DNA of 64,000 bases from positions 6,502,001-6,566,000 of the forward strand of contig NZ_CP097800.1 in NCBI RefSeq assembly GCF_000612545.2. The letters run 5' to 3'. Of the stretch, positions 24,451 to 33,524 are shown piece after piece (position 1 is the stretch's first letter; every line of letters begins with the position of its first letter). A program made the translations under genes and the position numbers. The DNA comes from Streptomyces sp. PCS3-D2 (GTDB lineage Bacteria > Actinomycetota > Actinomycetes > Streptomycetales > Streptomycetaceae). Below the pieces are notes generated by a model. The model did no database searches, was not told where the DNA came from, and worked only from the letters and a program-made list of their open reading frames with translations.

Positions 24451-25884
24451 TCAGAGGATCGACCCCGGCGCGTACCCGGCGGCCTCCGGGTGCTGCTTGG
24501 CGATCGCCTCGATGCGAGAGAGGACCGCGGCGACCTGGTCGCCCGCGGCTCCGGTGAAGGAGAGCTTGTCCGCCATCAGTGCGTCGAGCTGGGGCCGGTC
24601 CAGCGGCATTCGCTCGTCGGTTGCCAGCTTGTCCAACAGCTCGTTGCGCTCGGCGCCCTGCTCGCGCATGGCGAGCGCGGAGGCCACGGCGTGCTCCTTG
24701 ATGACCTCGTGCGCGGCCTCGCGGCCCACACCCGCACGCACCGCGCCCATCAGGACCTTCGTGGTCGCGAGGAACGGCAGGTAGCGGTCCAGCTCACGAG
24801 CAACGACCGCGGGGAATGCGCCGAACTCGTCCAGGACCGTCAGGAAGGTCTCCAGCAGGCCGTCGAAGGCGAAGAAGGCGTCGGGGAGGGCCACGCGGCG
24901 GACCACGGAGCAGGAGACGTCGCCCTCGTTCCACTGGTCGCCGGCCAGCTCGCCGGTCATCGAGGCGTAGCCGCGCAGGATGACCATGAGGCCGTTCACG
25001 CGCTCGCAGGAACGGGTGTTCATCTTGTGCGGCATCGCGGAGGAGCCGACCTGGCCGGGCTTAAAGCCCTCGGTGACCAGTTCGTGGCCTGCCATCAGGC
25101 GGATCGTCTTGGCGATCGAGGAGGGTGCTGCGGCCAGCTGGACCAGCGCGGTGACCACGTCGTAGTCGAGGGAGCGCGGGTACACCTGGCCGACCGAGGT
25201 GAAGGCGTGCGCGAAGCCGAGGTGGGCGGCGATGCGCTGCTCGAGGTCGGCGAGCTTGGTGGCGTCGCCGCCGAGCAGGTCGAGCATGTCCTGGGCGGTG
25301 CCGACCGGGCCCTTGATGCCGCGCAGGGGGTAGCGCTCGAGGAGGTTCTCCAGGCGGTCGTAGGCCACCAGCAGTTCGTCGGCCGCCGTCGCGAACCGCT
25401 TGCCCAGGGTGGTCGCCTGCGCGGCCACGTTGTGGGAGCGGCCGGCCATGACCAGCTCGGCGTGCTCGCCGGCCAGCTTGCCGAGGCGGGCGAGCACGGC
25501 GACCGTGCGGTCGCGGGCCAGCTCCAGCGAGAGGCGGATCTGTAGCTGCTCGACGTTCTCGGTCAGGTCGCGGGAGGTCATGCCCTTGTGGACGTGCTCG
25601 TGGCCGGCGAGGGCGTTGAACTCCTCGATCCGGGCCTTCACGTCGTGCCGGGTGATCTTCTCGCGCTCGGCGATGGAGGCGAGGTCGACGTCCTCCAGGA
25701 CGCGCTCGTAGTCGGCGAGGGCCGCGTCCGGGACCTCGATGCCGAGGTCCTTCTGGGCGCGCAGCACGGCGAGCCACAGCCGCCGCTCCAGCGTCACCTT
25801 GTACTCGGGGGACCACAGCACGGCGAGCTCCGCGGAGGCGTAGCGGCCGGCCAGGACATTGGGGATGCGGGGCTTGGCAGTCAC
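24451..25884 (-). CDS. purB: Adenylosuccinate lyase
   Basis: The 477-residue product catalyses two purine-pathway steps: release of fumarate from SAICAR and from adenylosuccinate. The fumarase-superfamily signature GSSAMPHKMNTRSCER is near residue 285. AGRSHNVAAQATTLGKR and TSRDLTENVEQLQ carry further active-site residues. The length is typical of actinobacterial PurB. GTG 25884 yields VTAKPRIPNVLAGRYAS, the family start; a much longer open frame upstream is not coding. The mug gene follows with a possible overlap. Confidence 0.96.
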   Translation of the reverse strand: MTAKPRIPNVLAGRYASAELAVLWSPEYKVTLERRLWLAVLRAQKDLGIEVPDAALADYERVLEDVDLASIAEREKITRHDVKARIEEFNALAGHEHVHKGMTSRDLTENVEQLQIRLSLELARDRTVAVLARLGKLAGEHAELVMAGRSHNVAAQATTLGKRFATAADELLVAYDRLENLLERYPLRGIKGPVGTAQDMLDLLGGDATKLADLEQRIAAHLGFAHAFTSVGQVYPRSLDYDVVTALVQLAAAPSSIAKTIRLMAGHELVTEGFKPGQVGSSAMPHKMNTRSCERVNGLMVILRGYASMTGELAGDQWNEGDVSCSVVRRVALPDAFFAFDGLLETFLTVLDEFGAFPAVVARELDRYLPFLATTKVLMGAVRAGVGREAAHEVIKEHAVASALAMREQGAERNELLDKLATDERMPLDRPQLDALMADKLSFTGAAGDQVAAVLSRIEAIAKQHPEAAGYAPGSIL

Positions 25885-25955
25885 GTGTAGGGATTCTACT
25901 TGGGCCGCAGCTGTGTGTTTACGCAGGTCGGGCCGCCGGTCGTGATTGTGCCTTG

Positions 25956-26738
25956 CTACGAGAGCGGTGCATCTCCGTAGGGCTGTAGCTCGGGGCGCTT
26001 GGCCGGCCGGCCGTCGCCGGAGGAGCGGCCCGTCAGCCGGCGGCCGATCCAGGGGAGCAGGTGCTGCCGGGCGAAGCTCAGGTCCTGGGCCCGGCGTACC
26101 GCCCAGCCGGGCGGTTTGGAGGCCGGAAGCTCGCCGCGCCAGTCGAGTGTGGCGGGCAGGCCCAGCGTCTGCCAGACGGCCTCCGCCACCCGACGGTGGC
26201 CCTCCGCCGTCAGGTGCAGCCGGTCGGCGTCCCACATCCGGGGGTCTGCGAGCACGGGAGCCCCGTAGAGGTCGACTACCAGTGCGCCGTGCCGGGCCGC
26301 GAGCTCGTCGATGGTGGTGAAGAGCTGTTCCATGCGGGGGCGGAAGCGTTCCATCACCGGCCCGCTGCGTCCCGGGGAGCGCATCAGGACGAGCTGCTTG
26401 CACGAGGGCGCGAGCAGTTCCACGGCCGCCTCCAGATGGTCCCGGACCAGCCCCATGTCCACCTTGGGACGCAGGGCGTCGTTCAGCCCGCCCACCAGGG
26501 TGACCACGTCCGCGCCCATCGCGGCCGCCACCGGGGCCTGGTCCTGCGCGATCTGCCCGATGAGCTTTCCCCGGACGGCGAGGTTCGCGTAGCGGAAGCC
26601 CGGCTCGCGCGCCGCGAGACGGGCGGCCAGCAGGTCGGCCCAGCCCCGGTAGGAGCCGTCCGGCAGGAGGTCGGACATGCCCTCGGTGAAGGAGTCGCCG
26701 ACCGCGACAAGACTGGTGTAAGAGGCATTCATCTCCAT
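25956..26738 (-). CDS. SGNH/GDSL-family hydrolase
   Basis: The 260-residue product has the four SGNH blocks: AVGDSFTEGMSD (Ser near residue 15), ANLAVRGKL, LVGGLNDALRPK and DRLHLTAEGHRR (Asp/His). It has no signal peptide. The C-terminal 60 residues are basic and Pro-rich (PPGWAVRRAQDLSFARQHLLPW) and outside the core. It is an esterase or lipase of unknown substrate. ATG 26738 or ATG 26732 (MNASYTS) is the start. It lies upstream of purB on the same strand with 71 bases between. Confidence 0.9.
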   Translation of the reverse strand: MEMNASYTSLVAVGDSFTEGMSDLLPDGSYRGWADLLAARLAAREPGFRYANLAVRGKLIGQIAQDQAPVAAAMGADVVTLVGGLNDALRPKVDMGLVRDHLEAAVELLAPSCKQLVLMRSPGRSGPVMERFRPRMEQLFTTIDELAARHGALVVDLYGAPVLADPRMWDADRLHLTAEGHRRVAEAVWQTLGLPATLDWRGELPASKPPGWAVRRAQDLSFARQHLLPWIGRRLTGRSSGDGRPAKRPELQPYGDAPLS

Positions 26739-26805
26739 GGCCGAGTGATGTTACCGCGCGGTACCCCTGCCCCGCAGGGCCGGGGACCCGTGCTCCCGCC
26801 GTGCC

Positions 26806-27831
26806 CTACGCGGAGGCAGGTCGTCCGAACAGCTCGCGCAGCACGTCTTCCATCGTCACCAGCCCCGTCATCGCGCCCTCCGCCCCGAGGACGGCTGCCA
26901 GGTGGGTGCGGCTGCGCCGCATGGCGGTCAGTACGTCGTCCAGCGGGGTCTCCGCCCGTACCTGCGCGATCGGGCGCAGCGCCGACGCGGGAAACGGCTC
27001 TTCGCGCGACTCCCCGTCCGCATCCAGGGCGTCCTTCACGTGCAGGTAGCCCAGGATCCCCTGCTGCGCATCGACCACCGGGAAACGGGAGTACCCGCTC
27101 TCGGCCGACAGCCGCTCCAGCCCGGCCGGCGTGACGCCCTCACGGGCCGAGATCACCCGTTCCGCCGGCAGTACCACGTCGTTCACCGGCCGGCGGCCCA
27201 GTTCCAGGGCGTCGTGCAGGCGCTCGCTGGCCCGGTCGTCGAGGAGCCCGGCGTCACTGGAGTCCTTCACCATCCGGGCCAGCTCGTCGTCGGAGAACGT
27301 CGCCGCGACCTCGTCCTTGACTTCCACCCGCAGCAGCCGCAGCAGGGCGTTGGCGAAGGCGTTGATCGTGAAGATCACCGGCCTCAGCGCCCGGGTGAGC
27401 GTGACCAGCGGCGGCCCCAGCAGGAGTGCCGTGCGCACGGGCTCCGACAGAGCCACGTTCTTCGGGAGCATCTCGCCGAAGAGCATGTGCAGATACGTCG
27501 CCAGGGCCAGTGCCACCACGAAGGAGATCACGTGCGTCAGCCCGGACGGCACCCCGACCAGGTCGAACAGCGGGGTCAGCAGATGGGCGATGGCCGGCTC
27601 GGCCACCACGCCCAGCACCAGTGTGCACAGGGTGATCCCGAGCTGCGCCGCGGCCATCAGGGCCGACACGTGTTCCAGCCCCCACAGGACGGCACGGCCC
27701 CGCAGGTCGCCCTGCTCGGCATACGGTTCGATCTGGCTGCGCCGGACCGAGATCAGCGCGAACTCCGCGCCGACGAAGAAGGCGTTCAGGACCAGCGTCG
27801 CCAGGCCGATCACCAGCTGGACCACGGTCAT
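26806..27831 (-). CDS. CNNM/CorC-type membrane protein with CBS domains (second of pair)
   Basis: The 341-residue product has a DUF21/CNNM membrane domain (about residues 1-175, four hydrophobic segments, motifs AEFALISVRRSQIEPYAEQG and FGEMLPKNVALSEP) and then a CBS pair (about 205-335). It lacks most of the C-terminal CorC_HlyC domain. CNNM proteins move magnesium or sodium, or affect membrane stress; the old name hemolysin is misleading. Its start codon overlaps the stop of its partner by four bases (ATGA), so the two are made together and may form a heteromer. Confidence 0.9.
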   Translation of the reverse strand: MTVVQLVIGLATLVLNAFFVGAEFALISVRRSQIEPYAEQGDLRGRAVLWGLEHVSALMAAAQLGITLCTLVLGVVAEPAIAHLLTPLFDLVGVPSGLTHVISFVVALALATYLHMLFGEMLPKNVALSEPVRTALLLGPPLVTLTRALRPVIFTINAFANALLRLLRVEVKDEVAATFSDDELARMVKDSSDAGLLDDRASERLHDALELGRRPVNDVVLPAERVISAREGVTPAGLERLSAESGYSRFPVVDAQQGILGYLHVKDALDADGESREEPFPASALRPIAQVRAETPLDDVLTAMRRSRTHLAAVLGAEGAMTGLVTMEDVLRELFGRPASA

Positions 27832-29180
27832 CGTGCGTCCTCCGTCCCGTCCGCGGACCCGGCCGACCCGGCGGGCCCGAAGGGCGCGTGCAGCAGCACC
27901 CGCGCCGCCCGGCGTCCGATGTCGTCCACCACGTCCAGCCGCCAGCCGTCGAGCTCCAGACTGTCGCCGACGGCCGGGATCCGGCCCAGCTCGGTCGCTA
28001 TCAGGCCGGCCAGGGTCTCGTACGGGCCGTCCGGCACCCGCAGCCCGATCCGCCGAAGCTGGTCGGTGCGGGCGGCACCGTCGGCGGAGTACAGCCGGCG
28101 CCCGGCGGCGTCCGTACCAGCCGGGGCCAGGTCCGGGGTCTCGTGCGGGTCGTGTTCGTCGCGCACCTCGCCGACGACTTCCTCGACGATGTCCTCCAGC
28201 GTCGCCACGCCCGCCGTGCCGCCGTATTCGTCGATGACCACGGCCATGGTCTGCTTGCCGGACAGCCGGTCCAGCAGGCGGTCCACGGTCAGCGACTCCG
28301 GTACCAGGAGGGGTTCGCGCAGGAGCTGCGAGACCGGGCGGCGGCGCCGCTCCTCGGCGGGCAGGGCCAGGACGTCCTTGATGTGGACGGTGCCCACGAC
28401 GGTGTCCAGGCTGCCGCGGTACACGGGGAAGCGGGAGAGGCCGGTGGCCATTGTCGCGTTCGCCACGTCCTCGGCGGTGGTCTGCACGTCGAGGGCGGTG
28501 ACCTGGACGCGCGGCGTCATCACGTTCTCCGCGGTCAGGTCGGCCAGGTTCAGGGTGCGGACGAACAGCTCGGCCGTGTCCTTCTCCAGGGCGCCCTCCT
28601 TCGCGGAGTGCCTGGCCAGGGCGACCAGCTCCTGCGGGGTGCGCGCGGAGGCCAGCTCTTCGGTCGGCTCCATCCCGAAGCGGCGCACGAGGTGGTTCGC
28701 CGTGGTGTTGAGGTGGCTGATGAGCGGCCGGAACGCCCGGCTGAAGACGCGCTGGAAGGTCGCCACCCGCTTGGCGATCACCAGGGGGGAGGAGATGGCC
28801 CAGTTCTTCGGCACCAGTTCGCCGACGACCATCAGGACGACGGTGGACAGGGCCGTTCCGAGGACCAGGGCCGTGGACGAGGCGGCGCCCGCGGACAGCC
28901 CGGCGGCCTCGAAGGGGCCCTGCAGCAGGGCGGCGATCGACGGCTTGGAGATCATGCCGATGACCAGGCCGGTCACGGTGATCCCGAGCTGGGCGCCGGA
29001 GAGCTGGAAGGTGAGGGTGCGGACGGCCGCGAGGGCGCTGTCGGCACCGCGCTCACCGCGCTCGGCGGCCCGTACGAGCTCGCTGCGCTCGACGGTCGTG
29101 AGGGAGAACTCGGCCGCGACGAAGACGCCGCAGGCAAGGCAGAGCAGCAGTGCCACGACGAGCAGGAGCACCTCGGTCAT
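27828..29180 (-). CDS. CNNM/CorC-type membrane protein with CBS and CorC domains
   Basis: The 450-residue product has the full architecture. The DUF21 membrane domain spans about residues 1-190 with ECxxE-like AAEFSLTTVERSELVRAAERG and GELVPKNWAIS. A CBS pair follows (about 215-335, with MTPRVQVTALDVQ and VVIDEYGGTAGVATLEDI). A CorC_HlyC domain ends it (about 350-435, RRLYSADGAARTDQLRRIG). It is the upstream, longer member of a two-gene unit with the 341-residue paralogue. Probable role is divalent-cation transport or resistance. Confidence 0.92.
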   Translation of the reverse strand: MTEVLLLVVALLLCLACGVFVAAEFSLTTVERSELVRAAERGERGADSALAAVRTLTFQLSGAQLGITVTGLVIGMISKPSIAALLQGPFEAAGLSAGAASSTALVLGTALSTVVLMVVGELVPKNWAISSPLVIAKRVATFQRVFSRAFRPLISHLNTTANHLVRRFGMEPTEELASARTPQELVALARHSAKEGALEKDTAELFVRTLNLADLTAENVMTPRVQVTALDVQTTAEDVANATMATGLSRFPVYRGSLDTVVGTVHIKDVLALPAEERRRRPVSQLLREPLLVPESLTVDRLLDRLSGKQTMAVVIDEYGGTAGVATLEDIVEEVVGEVRDEHDPHETPDLAPAGTDAAGRRLYSADGAARTDQLRRIGLRVPDGPYETLAGLIATELGRIPAVGDSLELDGWRLDVVDDIGRRAARVLLHAPFGPAGSAGSADGTEDAR

Positions 29181-29389
29181 CGGTCGATCACCTCCGTCCC
29201 ATGGTCGGCCAGGAGGAGGCGGATCGCGCGACGTCGCGGCGACGCGGAAGGTCGAGAACTCGGGGGCTCGCCCATGGGCGGACGCTCACACACCTTTCCG
29301 TCGAGTGGATCCGCTCCTGACGGCAAAGGAACGGCAAAGCGGATGGGGAACCCTCCCCGCGTCGTGCGGCCGGAGGGTGGGATGCGGGC

Positions 29390-29827
29390 ATGAGCGATCT
29401 TCACATAGGCCCGGCCTCGGCCGGGGATCTCGGTGCCGTACTGGAGTTCTGGAAGACCGCGGCCCAGGGGACCAGCATCAGCGATGACCTCGCGGGCGTC
29501 GAGCAGCTCCACGAACGGGACCCGCAGGCGCTGCTGCTGGCACACCGCGACGGTGAGCTGGTCGGGACGGTGATCGCGGGCTTCGACGGCTGGCGCTGCC
29601 ACCTCTACCGGCTCGCCGTGCACCCGGGGCACCGGCGGCGCGGTACAGGCCGCGCACTGCTCGCCGCCGCCGAGGAGCGGTTCGCCGCGCTCGGCGGGCG
29701 GCGGGCCGACGCGATGGTGCTCGACGGGAACGAGCGGGCGCACCCGGCGTGGGAGGCGGCCGGGTACGGGCCGCAGGAGGCGTGGACGCGGTGGGTGAAG
29801 CCGCTCGCCCCGCCGGCGGGGCCGTAG
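29390..29827 (+). CDS. GNAT-family N-acetyltransferase
   Basis: The 145-residue product is a single GNAT domain. It has IGPASAGDLGAVLEFWK at the front, the acetyl-CoA loop LYRLAVHPGHRRRGTGRALLAAAEERF (near residue 70) and the closing VLDGNERAHPAWEAAGYGPQEAWTRWVK. The acceptor is unknown. It is divergent from the CNNM pair with a 209-base spacer in which I saw no clear operator. A hairpin directly follows its stop codon. Confidence 0.9.
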   Translation: MSDLHIGPASAGDLGAVLEFWKTAAQGTSISDDLAGVEQLHERDPQALLLAHRDGELVGTVIAGFDGWRCHLYRLAVHPGHRRRGTGRALLAAAEERFAALGGRRADAMVLDGNERAHPAWEAAGYGPQEAWTRWVKPLAPPAGP

Positions 29828-29829
29828 CG

Positions 29830-29904
29830 GTCCGGGGCCGCGTCCCCGGACGGTCCGGTGCGAGGCCGTGGTGGAGGGCTCCGCCCACCCCGCGTCGGCG
29901 GAGC
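29830..29904. terminator. Two hairpins between GNAT gene and bioD
   Basis: GTCCGGGG (29830-29837) pairs with CCCCGGAC (29844-29851) two bases after the GNAT stop. GCTCCGCC (29878-29885) pairs with GGCGGAGC (29897-29904). The rest of the 221-base convergent gap is GC-rich. It contains a 17-base direct repeat, GGCCGGGCTCGGGGTCC, at 29948 and 29999, but no gene. Confidence 0.55.
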
Positions 29905-30048
29905 GCGATGGCCGGCGCTCCGCCCCGGGCTCCGCGCCGCGCAGGCCGGCCGGGCTCGGGGTCCCCGGCGGTGCCGCACAGCCGGACCCGGTGCCCCGGG
30001 CCGGGCTCGGGGTCCGGAGGGCCAGCCCTTCCCCTGCGGGTGCGGCGG

Positions 30049-30792
30049 TCAGGCGCCGGCGGGGACGAACGCCGGCGGGGACCAGGTGGTGAGGAAGGAC
30101 TGCGACGACCAGGTGCCCGAGAGGGGCGGGGCCAGCCAGGAGGGGGCCGCGGCGCGGAAGCGCTCGGGGGGCAGGGTGCCCGAACACTCCGGGACCGCGC
30201 CCAAAAGCGGCAGCTCCGAGGACCTCGGGAGGTCCGCCAGGTTGCAGCGGGCCGCGAGGTCCGGGGAGTGCGGCCAGCTGCCGACCACCACACCCAGCGG
30301 GGTCAGACCGCGGACCCGCAGGGCTTCCGCCGTGAGGGTCGTGGAGTTGAGGGTGCCCAGACCCGCCTGGGCGACGATCAGGGTCGGGGCGTCCAGCAGG
30401 CGCGCCGCGTCGGCCAGCGTGTGGCCCGCCTCGTCGAACTGCACGAGCAATCCGCCCGCACCTTCCACCAGGACCAGGTCGTGATCCTCCGACAGCCGCC
30501 GCGCGGCCTCCGCGATCTGCGCCGGGGCCAGTGTCGGCAGCCCCGCGCGACGGGCGGCCGTGTCCGGAGCCAGGGGCTCCGGGTAGCGGGCCAGTTCCAT
30601 CGCCGTCACGGAGGGGCCGGCGAGCCGTGCCACCTCCGCCGCGTCCCCCGGCTCCTGCGGACCGACACCGGTCTGTGCGGGCTTGAGCACCGCCACCGAG
30701 CGGCCGGCCGCCACGGCCGCCGCCGCAACGGCAGAGGTGACCACGGTCTTGCCGATCTCCGTGCCCGTCCCGGACACGATCAGTACGGACAT
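30049..30792 (-). CDS. bioD: Dethiobiotin synthetase
   Basis: The 247-residue product closes the ureido ring of biotin, using ATP, CO2 and DAPA. The P-loop GTGTEIGKTVV is at residues 8-18, with KPAQTGVGPQE and LVEGAGGLLV as further active-site motifs. It lies downstream of bioA with ten bases between, in a bioB-bioA-bioD unit. The last 40 residues are Ser/Pro-rich and may be disordered. ATG 30792 is the family start. Confidence 0.95.
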   Translation of the reverse strand: MSVLIVSGTGTEIGKTVVTSAVAAAAVAAGRSVAVLKPAQTGVGPQEPGDAAEVARLAGPSVTAMELARYPEPLAPDTAARRAGLPTLAPAQIAEAARRLSEDHDLVLVEGAGGLLVQFDEAGHTLADAARLLDAPTLIVAQAGLGTLNSTTLTAEALRVRGLTPLGVVVGSWPHSPDLAARCNLADLPRSSELPLLGAVPECSGTLPPERFRAAAPSWLAPPLSGTWSSQSFLTTWSPPAFVPAGA

Positions 30793-30802
30793 CTGCGCCT
30801 TC

Positions 30803-32125
30803 TCAGCCTTCCTGGGCCGCCGCGCACACCGCGCGGCAGATACGGGTCACGTCCGCGTCGCCCGTGACGAACGGCGGCATCACATAGATCAGGTCCCGGA
30901 AGGGCCTCAGCCACACGCCCTCGCGCACCGCCGCCCGGGTGGCCGCGACGACGTCGACCTCGTGGTCCAGCTGGACCACGCCGATGGCGCCCAGGACCCG
31001 TACGTCCCGCACACCGGGGATCCCGGCCGCGGCCGCCAGGCCCTCGCGCAGCCCCGTCTCGATCCGCTTGACGTCGAACGCCCAGTCCTGGCCGAGCAAC
31101 AGTTCCACGGAGGCCAGCGCCACGGCCGTGGCCAGAGGGTTCCCCATGAAGGTCGGTCCGTGCGCCAGCACCGGGACCTCGCCCTGGGAGATCCCGTCCG
31201 CCACCCGCTCCGTGCACAAGGTCGCCGCCAGCGTGAGGTAGCCACCCGTCAGGGACTTGCCCAGGCACATCACGTCCGGGGTGACTCCGGCGTGGTCGGC
31301 CGCGAAGAGCGCGCCGGTACGGCCGAAACCTGTGGCGATCTCGTCCAGGATCAGCAGGACCCCGTACTCGTCGCACAGTTCGCGCAGCACCCGGAGGTGG
31401 GCGGGGTGGTGGAAACGCATGCCGCCCGCGCCCTGCACCACCGGCTCCACGATCACGGCGGCCAGCTCGTCCGCGTGCGTGGCGATCATGCCGCGCAGGT
31501 GGTCGGCGTACGCGGGATCCACGGGCGTGTCGAAGCCGCCCGGCGGGGCGTCCGCGAAGACCTGCCGCGGCAGGTGGCCCTGCCACAGCTCGTGCATGCC
31601 GCCCTCCGGGTCGCACACCGCCATGGGCTGCCAGGTGTCCCCGTGGTAGCCGCCGCGCCAGGTGAGCAGCCGGGTCTTGCCGGTGCGCCCGAGCGAACGC
31701 CAGTACTGGAGGCACATCTTGACGGCGACTTCGACGGAGACCGAACCCGAGTCGGCGAGGAAGACGTGTTCCAGTCCGGGCGGGGTGATCTCGACGAGCT
31801 TCGCCGCGAGCCGGACGGCGGGCTCATGGGTGAGCCCGCCGAACATCACGTGCGACATGCGCCCGAGCTGCGCGGTCACTGCCTCGTTGAGCACCGGGTG
31901 GTTGTAGCCGTGGATGGCCGACCACCAGGAGGACATGCCGTCGACCAGCTCGTCGTGACCTTCCCCCTGGGACGGGTCGGCGAGCCTCAGCCGCACCCCC
32001 GTGGCGGAGGCGATGACCAGCGGCTCCTGCCGTCCGGGCATCGGGCCGTACGGGTGCCAGACGTGCTGCCGGTCCAGCGCGAGCAGTTCCGCACCGGCCG
32101 ACCGCGGGTGGGACCGGTCAGGCAT
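30803..32125 (-). CDS. bioA: Adenosylmethionine-8-amino-7-oxononanoate aminotransferase
   Basis: The 440-residue product is a class III PLP aminotransferase that makes DAPA from KAPA with S-adenosylmethionine as amino donor. Motifs include [11 protein letters not shown], the Trp pair [38 protein letters not shown] and the PLP lysine in [11 protein letters not shown]. The ATG at 32125 overlaps the bioB stop by eight bases, so translation is coupled. Length and motifs are standard. Confidence 0.96.
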   Translation of the reverse strand: MPDRSHPRSAGAELLALDRQHVWHPYGPMPGRQEPLVIASATGVRLRLADPSQGEGHDELVDGMSSWWSAIHGYNHPVLNEAVTAQLGRMSHVMFGGLTHEPAVRLAAKLVEITPPGLEHVFLADSGSVSVEVAVKMCLQYWRSLGRTGKTRLLTWRGGYHGDTWQPMAVCDPEGGMHELWQGHLPRQVFADAPPGGFDTPVDPAYADHLRGMIATHADELAAVIVEPVVQGAGGMRFHHPAHLRVLRELCDEYGVLLILDEIATGFGRTGALFAADHAGVTPDVMCLGKSLTGGYLTLAATLCTERVADGISQGEVPVLAHGPTFMGNPLATAVALASVELLLGQDWAFDVKRIETGLREGLAAAAGIPGVRDVRVLGAIGVVQLDHEVDVVAATRAAVREGVWLRPFRDLIYVMPPFVTGDADVTRICRAVCAAAQEG

Positions 32126-33374
32126 TGGGCGCGATGTCCGTCCCCGCGCCGCGGCGGCGCACCGCCACCAGGTCCGACCGCAGCTCGCCGGGCCCGGCCT
32201 GGGCCGGCTGCTCCGGCACCGGCGCGGCCTCCGCGTGCGGGTGCCCCGAACAGCCGCCGCACGCCGATCCGCAGCCCACGGCGTCGTCGGCCCCGGCCGC
32301 GCCCGAACCGCACACCGAGGCACCGCCCTGAGAACCGCAGCCGCCGGAGGGGGCCGCGTCGGCGGCGTCGGAGCGGTGCGCGGGAAGGGTCGTCGTACCG
32401 GCGCCCTCCACCTCGAAACCGGCGTCCGCGATCATGTCGAGGTCGGCCTGGCCGGCCTGCCCCTCACTGGTGAGGTAGTCACCGAGGAAGATCGAGTTGA
32501 CGATGTTCAGCGCCAGCGGCTGCAGCGAGCGCAGGTGCACCTCGCGCCCGCCCGCCAGCCGGACCTCGACGTCGGGGCAGACGAACCGCGCCATCGCCAG
32601 GATCCGCAGGCAGCGCTGCGGGGTGAGGTTCCACTCCTTGGCCAGCGGCGTGCCCTCGAAGGGGATCAGGAAGTTGACCGGGACCGAGTCGGCGTCCAGC
32701 GCGCGCAGCGAGAAGACCACGTCGACGAGGTCCTCGTCGGTCTCGCCCATGCCGGCGATCAGGCCCGAGCAGGCCGACAGGCCCGCCGCGTGGGCCTTCT
32801 CCACGGTGTCCACGCGGTCGGCGTAGGTGTGGGTCTTGGTGATCTGGCCGTAGGTGGCCTCGGAGGTGTTCAGGTTGTGGTTGTAGGCGTCTGCGCCGGC
32901 CTCGCGCAGCTTCTCCGCCTGGCCGTCCGAGAGCAGACCGAGGCAGGCACAGACCTCGATGCCCTCGTTCTGTTCCTTGATCGCCTCGATCGTCTTGCCG
33001 ACACGCTCCACGTCGCGGTCCGTCGGCCCGCGGCCGCTCGCCACCAGGCAGACCCGCTTGGCCCCGCCCGCAACACCCGCGGCGGCGGCCTGGGAGGCCT
33101 CCTCCGGCTTGAGCCACGTGTACTTGAGGATCCCGGCCGTCGAGCCCAGCCGCTGGGAACAGTAGGAGCAGTCCTCCGGGCACAGGCCCGACTTCAGGTT
33201 GACCAGGTAGTTCAGCTTGACCCGACGCCCGAACCACTGACGGCGCACCTTGCCGGCCGCGGCCACCACGTCGAGCAGTTCGTCGTCAGAAGTCGCCAGT
33301 ACGGCGAGCGCTTCTTCGCGGGTCGGCAGCTCGCGCCGCAGCCCCTTGTCCACCAGGGTGTTCAGCAGGTCCAT
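32118..33374 (-). CDS. bioB: Biotin synthase with Cys/Gly-rich C-terminal extension
   Basis: The 418-residue product is a radical-SAM enzyme that inserts sulfur into dethiobiotin. The 4Fe-4S motif [12 protein letters not shown] is near residue 65. Conserved cluster-binding and substrate residues follow in [21 protein letters not shown] and [12 protein letters not shown]. The core ends near residue 345. After it comes a tail of about 70 residues with five cysteines in Gly/Ser-rich context ([23 protein letters not shown]), then an Ala/Pro-rich end. E. coli BioB lacks this tail. It could hold or donate iron-sulfur clusters, by inference. It is the first gene of bioB-bioA-bioD and is divergent from bioF. 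Confidence 0.95.
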   Translation of the reverse strand: MDLLNTLVDKGLRRELPTREEALAVLATSDDELLDVVAAAGKVRRQWFGRRVKLNYLVNLKSGLCPEDCSYCSQRLGSTAGILKYTWLKPEEASQAAAAGVAGGAKRVCLVASGRGPTDRDVERVGKTIEAIKEQNEGIEVCACLGLLSDGQAEKLREAGADAYNHNLNTSEATYGQITKTHTYADRVDTVEKAHAAGLSACSGLIAGMGETDEDLVDVVFSLRALDADSVPVNFLIPFEGTPLAKEWNLTPQRCLRILAMARFVCPDVEVRLAGGREVHLRSLQPLALNIVNSIFLGDYLTSEGQAGQADLDMIADAGFEVEGAGTTTLPAHRSDAADAAPSGGCGSQGGASVCGSGAAGADDAVGCGSACGGCSGHPHAEAAPVPEQPAQAGPGELRSDLVAVRRRGAGTDIAPNA

Positions 33375-33438
33375 GGAGCTGATCCTGGACCACTCGACCC
33401 ATCCCGGCCAAGGAGAGATCGCACAACATGGCCGGATG

Positions 33439-33460
33439 GGTGTGTGTGTATCACCACACC
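33439..33460. promoter_or_regulatory. Possible operator in bioB-bioF divergent region
   Basis: GGTGTG (33439-33444) and CACACC (33455-33460) form an inverted repeat with a ten-base spacer, in a TG-rich stretch between the two divergent biotin genes (65 bases from bioB and from bioF). Position suggests a biotin repressor site, but it does not match a consensus I can name with confidence. Confidence 0.3.
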
Positions 33461-33524
33461 TGGCGGACACGTCGCGGCGGCTAGGGTCGGGCAGGCCTGT
33501 GGACTGCCGACAAAACACGAGGAC

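Noticed and set aside
24451-26403. A longer start for purB, adding about 170 residues
   Set aside because: The added part overlaps the GDSL gene in another frame and has no similarity. GTG 25884 gives the family N-terminus.
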